From positions 19,152,328-19,216,327 of the forward strand of contig CM055728.1 in NCBI GenBank assembly GCA_029465975.1: DNA of 64,000 nucleotides, written 5' to 3'. Made by a program: the position numbers and the translations under genes. Below are positions 60,366 through 64,000 of this stretch, piece after piece. Below the pieces are notes generated by a model. It was given only the letters and a program-made list of their open reading frames with translations. It searched no databases and was not told the origin of the DNA. Origin of the DNA: Dallia pectoralis. Taxonomy: Eukaryota > Chordata > Actinopteri > Esociformes > Umbridae. The stretch's first letter is position 1, and each line of letters starts with the position of its first letter.

Positions 60366-63300
60366 GGCTACACAGTCCGCATGGATGTGTTGCGGATCTA
60401 CTCTATGATTCATAAAAAAAACACCATAGCCATTGCGTAACCTCCCTGGGGTTCCCTATTACACCAGTTGTAGATTTTAACAAAGGACCAGTCTGAGACC
60501 GGTAAAATTTGACCATTGTATAATAAGGAACCGTGAATAATTAGATTTTATTGTCTCTCAAGTGAAAGCTGTGTCCACCCTATCATTCATGGTCAGCAGA
60601 TCAAAGTCATGTTCAATAAGTCAGCACGAAATGAGGAACCAATGTCCACGGGCCTGCCTATGTATCATCTGACTCCATCATTAATACACTGTGGAGTCGG
60701 TGAAAGGGCAATGCATTAACACAGTGTGGTAATACAACAGGGCCATTGCACAACTCTGGTAGAAGGTTTACGGCATGACAAACAAATCATCGAGTTTGAG
60801 CGGCACTCTGTCAACAGTGGGGTTTCCAGGCACAGTGCTAGTACGTTCATCCCAGTCTATGTCCAATAAGAACCCAGCTTAAGACAACAGTCCAAGAAAT
60901 GTATGACGACATGAGTTAAGGAAACCAGCTGTTTGTAATGTGCCATGATGCCCTTTTGGCATATACAATGTATAAAGACTTGAGTATAAGTAATTGTAAA
61001 TTACTAGGTTTATAAGTGCATACAGTGTTACTTTTAAGAAAGACAGGTGTAAATCTTTAAAAAAGTAGAAGTTGGATTCCCTCACACACTCGACTGAGTG
61101 TCGAAACAAAAGTACATCACAATTGTATTTGAAAATCCTATTAATCTAACAAAAAAATTTTGTAAATTTTGTCTGTGAAAATATTTGATAAATGTCATTG
61201 TTTATAACGGGATTAGCTATAGTATTAAAGGTGCTATAAAAATAATTTTAATAGAATTATATTACATAACAATACATCAAGATGAGTTATTTTAAAGCTT
61301 AACCTTGGTTTTCCTGTTTCAAGATATGCGTATATGCTTTATAATTGATAATAATGTTTTTTCCTCCTAAAAAACACCTGTTTTCTGTGAAAAGTAGACA
61401 CTTGTTAGGTGTGAGAATGCCTTCCTTCTTAACCCAGGGTGACCTACCTCATGATGAATGTGACCTGTGCCCTGGAAAAGAACTAATCCGTCTCCTTTTC
61501 ACCAGGAAAACAAAAAAACTGAATGCAATCCCCAGAAACAGCTACCTCTGAAATCCAATCTCTTATGAGATATTACAAGCCCTCTAAATACTCCAAAGAC
61601 TGTATTCGCTTACATCGCCTATTTAGTTACAGGAACTCAGGAAACTGGAAGCTGTGATGTGTGTTGAGAAGAATGCATCAGCGTTATCACTGTGGGTTAT
61701 GCAAGAATAGTTTGGTGGAAACCTTTGCCTGGTACCACATTGTGCCTTTGCCTTAACATGGCCAAGGAATCCTTCCCAGAGAAGGCGGTCAGAGCAGTCA
61801 GACTCTCCCGCTTGGTTATCACACATACCTCCCGCTTTCCCATACAATACAATTTTTTGAATTATTTTTTTTATTTGGAAATCGATTGACCGATATGGAT
61901 TGAATTAAGCTCTAATTTTTCAGAGCACAAGGTGAAATTACCCAGATCTTACGTAAATCACACAAATATTCTCATTTGGATGTCGCATTTATAAACACCA
62001 AATGTACAAGTGTAGATTCAATAACACAATGTGGCTTTATGTATACTTAATTTTGTTAATGTTTGAAAATATAATCATCAAAGCTTGCATTTGTGATAGG
62101 AAGTAATCCTCAATTAGTGCTCCATTATATTTCTTTAACACAATTTAAATGTAATGGAAATGTTAAAAGCAATCGGTGTAGGCAAGCTCTGATTCTAATC
62201 ATAATAACTGACTAGAACCCTGATCAATTCACTTACACAAATACAAATGCTGTTTTAATGCACACACATGATAAAAATGATATTCTTTGGTAGCAAAATT
62301 TTTATAACTTTCAAAAATGTGTGATTGTGTAGCTATTCTGTTTGCTTTAAATGAATGTGAAAGGAATAAAAAACAGAAATGGTTGTTCAACTGCATGTAC
62401 AAAATGGAATCAGTAGAATTCAGCGTTATTGTTGTGAACATAAGCCTGTGGCCATCGACCTCTTTGTGACAGCGACAGTGTTGTGTGGAAGATACGCATC
62501 AAATGCAGAGATCAAAGAGGTTATTTAGATCTGAGACTTCTTCTCTTTAGTCCTTCAAAAGAAGCAGCTGCTGCTTGTACAGAGCCTGGTCCTATTCATG
62601 TAAAGGTGGCAAACAGACATGGACCATACCAGCACACACAAACGTTTAAAAAAATAATCGGGACTGAACTTTGACATAGATAATTCCAACAAATAGTTAT
62701 ACTGTAATTGCAAGTCAATCAATCAATCAAATTTATTTATACAGCCCTTTTTACAACAAAGTTGTCACAAAGTGCTTTTACTCTACAACATATGTATTTA
62801 GTTGACAATTACATTAATGGATCCCAATGAGAGTAAATCAAAATGTCTGAAAAACAACAAACAAAAACAACCAAATAGTCATTGGCCCTTTGGATATGAC
62901 AAGCCCTTTTCCATTGTTGAGATTCAAATGTCTCCCAGCATGTATCATGTTGCCTGGAGCTTGAGTCTCTATCTCCAGCACAACAGTTGGCATTTGCATC
63001 CAAGGCAAATCAGTCATAATCTGTGAATAAAGAAAGTCTAGTATATTTCCTGTCCAACTGTAGAGTGGCTTCACATTTAGATCTACTATAGACAGGGTAA
63101 AGTAGCCTAAAGTGTCATCTAAATATATAACATGATCAGCATAACATATTCTAATGTATTGTAAATTGTATAAAGTAGACTTGATATTAATGTTATACAA
63201 TTAGTTTATGGGTATTTTAATAGGGCAAAACACATGTTCAACTCTCTCATTTGTTCGAGTTTTAGTCACACAGGCAGTTAGATCCAAATCCAGTTGGAAT

Positions 63301-64000
63301 AGAACAATATTTTGAATGATACATAGATACAAAAGTAATCAACATAAGGTAAGTGTGTACAAACGTTTGACTTGTACCGTATATGCCTAGTAAACTCCCA
63401 GGGTTTCAAAGACTTCATTTTCCTATTCAAATTACTTTGCATCAATTGAATAGACGATGTACCGGCTTAGAAAACAAGGGTGTTCAGCCACACCAGGAAC
63501 GTCCCCCGGTAAAGAAGAACATGCAAAGCAATCAACCAGGGCCTTCAAGTCAATCATTATGATGATTTGGGTCCTTGCGCTGACACAGCTTTTTATCAGA
63601 GTAAATATTTCTGATTTGTAATTTAGATTAGTGCCCGTTGATGAGTCAGCCAACCGAAAAACAGGCAGTCTAAATCCATTGACGGACATTTAGCTCTGAT
63701 CTTCACATTTTTGTTTTGTTAAATTGTCATATTGTCTGTGTGCTTCGAAACTACTGAAATGTTTCGATATTTGGAGCTAGTCATGTTTTTTAAAGTTTTT
63801 TGATCATGCATAGTCTGTAAGAAGAATTTTGGGAGTCGTTTTAGCTCAACAGCGCCAGTTCTTCAACCAGTGTCCATAAATGCTGAATGTATTTTTTAGA
63901 AAACATAGCCAATCTGAAAACAATACTGAATAAAAACAATACACTCTATAAACATATGTGTAAAACGTTTTTATACATTCTGAGAGAAAGTATTAATGCA
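60366..64000. other. Intergenic, no gene seen
   Basis: AT-rich sequence to the end of the window. The fish repeat tail caatcaatcaatcaaattta followed by tttatacagccc lies at 62717-62785. I find no coding exon, RNA gene or ordered repeat array. Short open frames have no domain or splice support. Confidence 0.45.

Overview
The window is nuclear DNA from a bony fish. It has vertebrate-type spliced genes with GT-AG introns, an AT-rich background, many degenerate Tc1/mariner transposons, fish-type MITEs, tRNA-derived SINEs, a BEL/Pao retrotransposon and long minisatellites. A short inverted-repeat element near 44.9 kb resembles elements I associate with salmoniform/esociform fish, so a pike- or salmon-like species is my guess; species identity is not proven.

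Three protein genes can be rebuilt exon by exon with reading frame kept across every junction (the first exons of TTLL10 excepted). (1) ARHGEF19 (WGEF, an ephexin-family Rho guanine nucleotide exchange factor) is on the + strand, 15 coding exons from 1570 to 15489, 968 codons. (2) A PLEKHN1-like gene is on the - strand, 11 coding exons from 22338 to 18187, 381 codons, with an N-terminal Met-Gly-Cys-Cys that suggests myristoylation and palmitoylation. (3) TTLL10, a tubulin tyrosine ligase-like glycylase, is on the - strand from about 29.1 kb to 23212, with a candidate first exon at 29774-30025. ARHGEF19 and PLEKHN1-like are convergent.

The most important non-coding content is at 38.2-40.1 kb on the - strand: three hairpins whose 3' arms carry the mature sequences of miR-200b, miR-200a and miR-429, in that transcriptional order, about 1.9 kb end to end. 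The order miR-200b, miR-200a, miR-429, TTLL10 on one strand is that of human 1p36.33, where PLEKHN1 is also nearby. This block is therefore deeply conserved synteny. The miR-200 cluster controls epithelial identity through ZEB1/ZEB2; no open reading frame reveals it.

The rest is mostly repeats. ARHGEF19 introns hold five separate tandem arrays (14, 38, 19, 17 and 65 bp units); the first appears to have grown out of a short segment of a Tc1 element. Between 15.5 and 18.2 kb there is a Tc1 remnant. TTLL10 introns hold Tc1 and LINE remnants. From 30 to 38 kb there is an internally deleted mariner, a candidate small membrane-protein exon, a solo LTR and a LINE remnant. From 40 to 64 kb I see no host protein gene: the region holds a 24-bp minisatellite, a possible solo LTR, a hAT MITE, a decayed BEL/Pao element (about 49.9-55.7 kb) split by a Harbinger-type MITE, two further Tc1/mariner remnants and a SINE. 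I found no bacterial-type features, no CRISPR array and no clearly new protein system.
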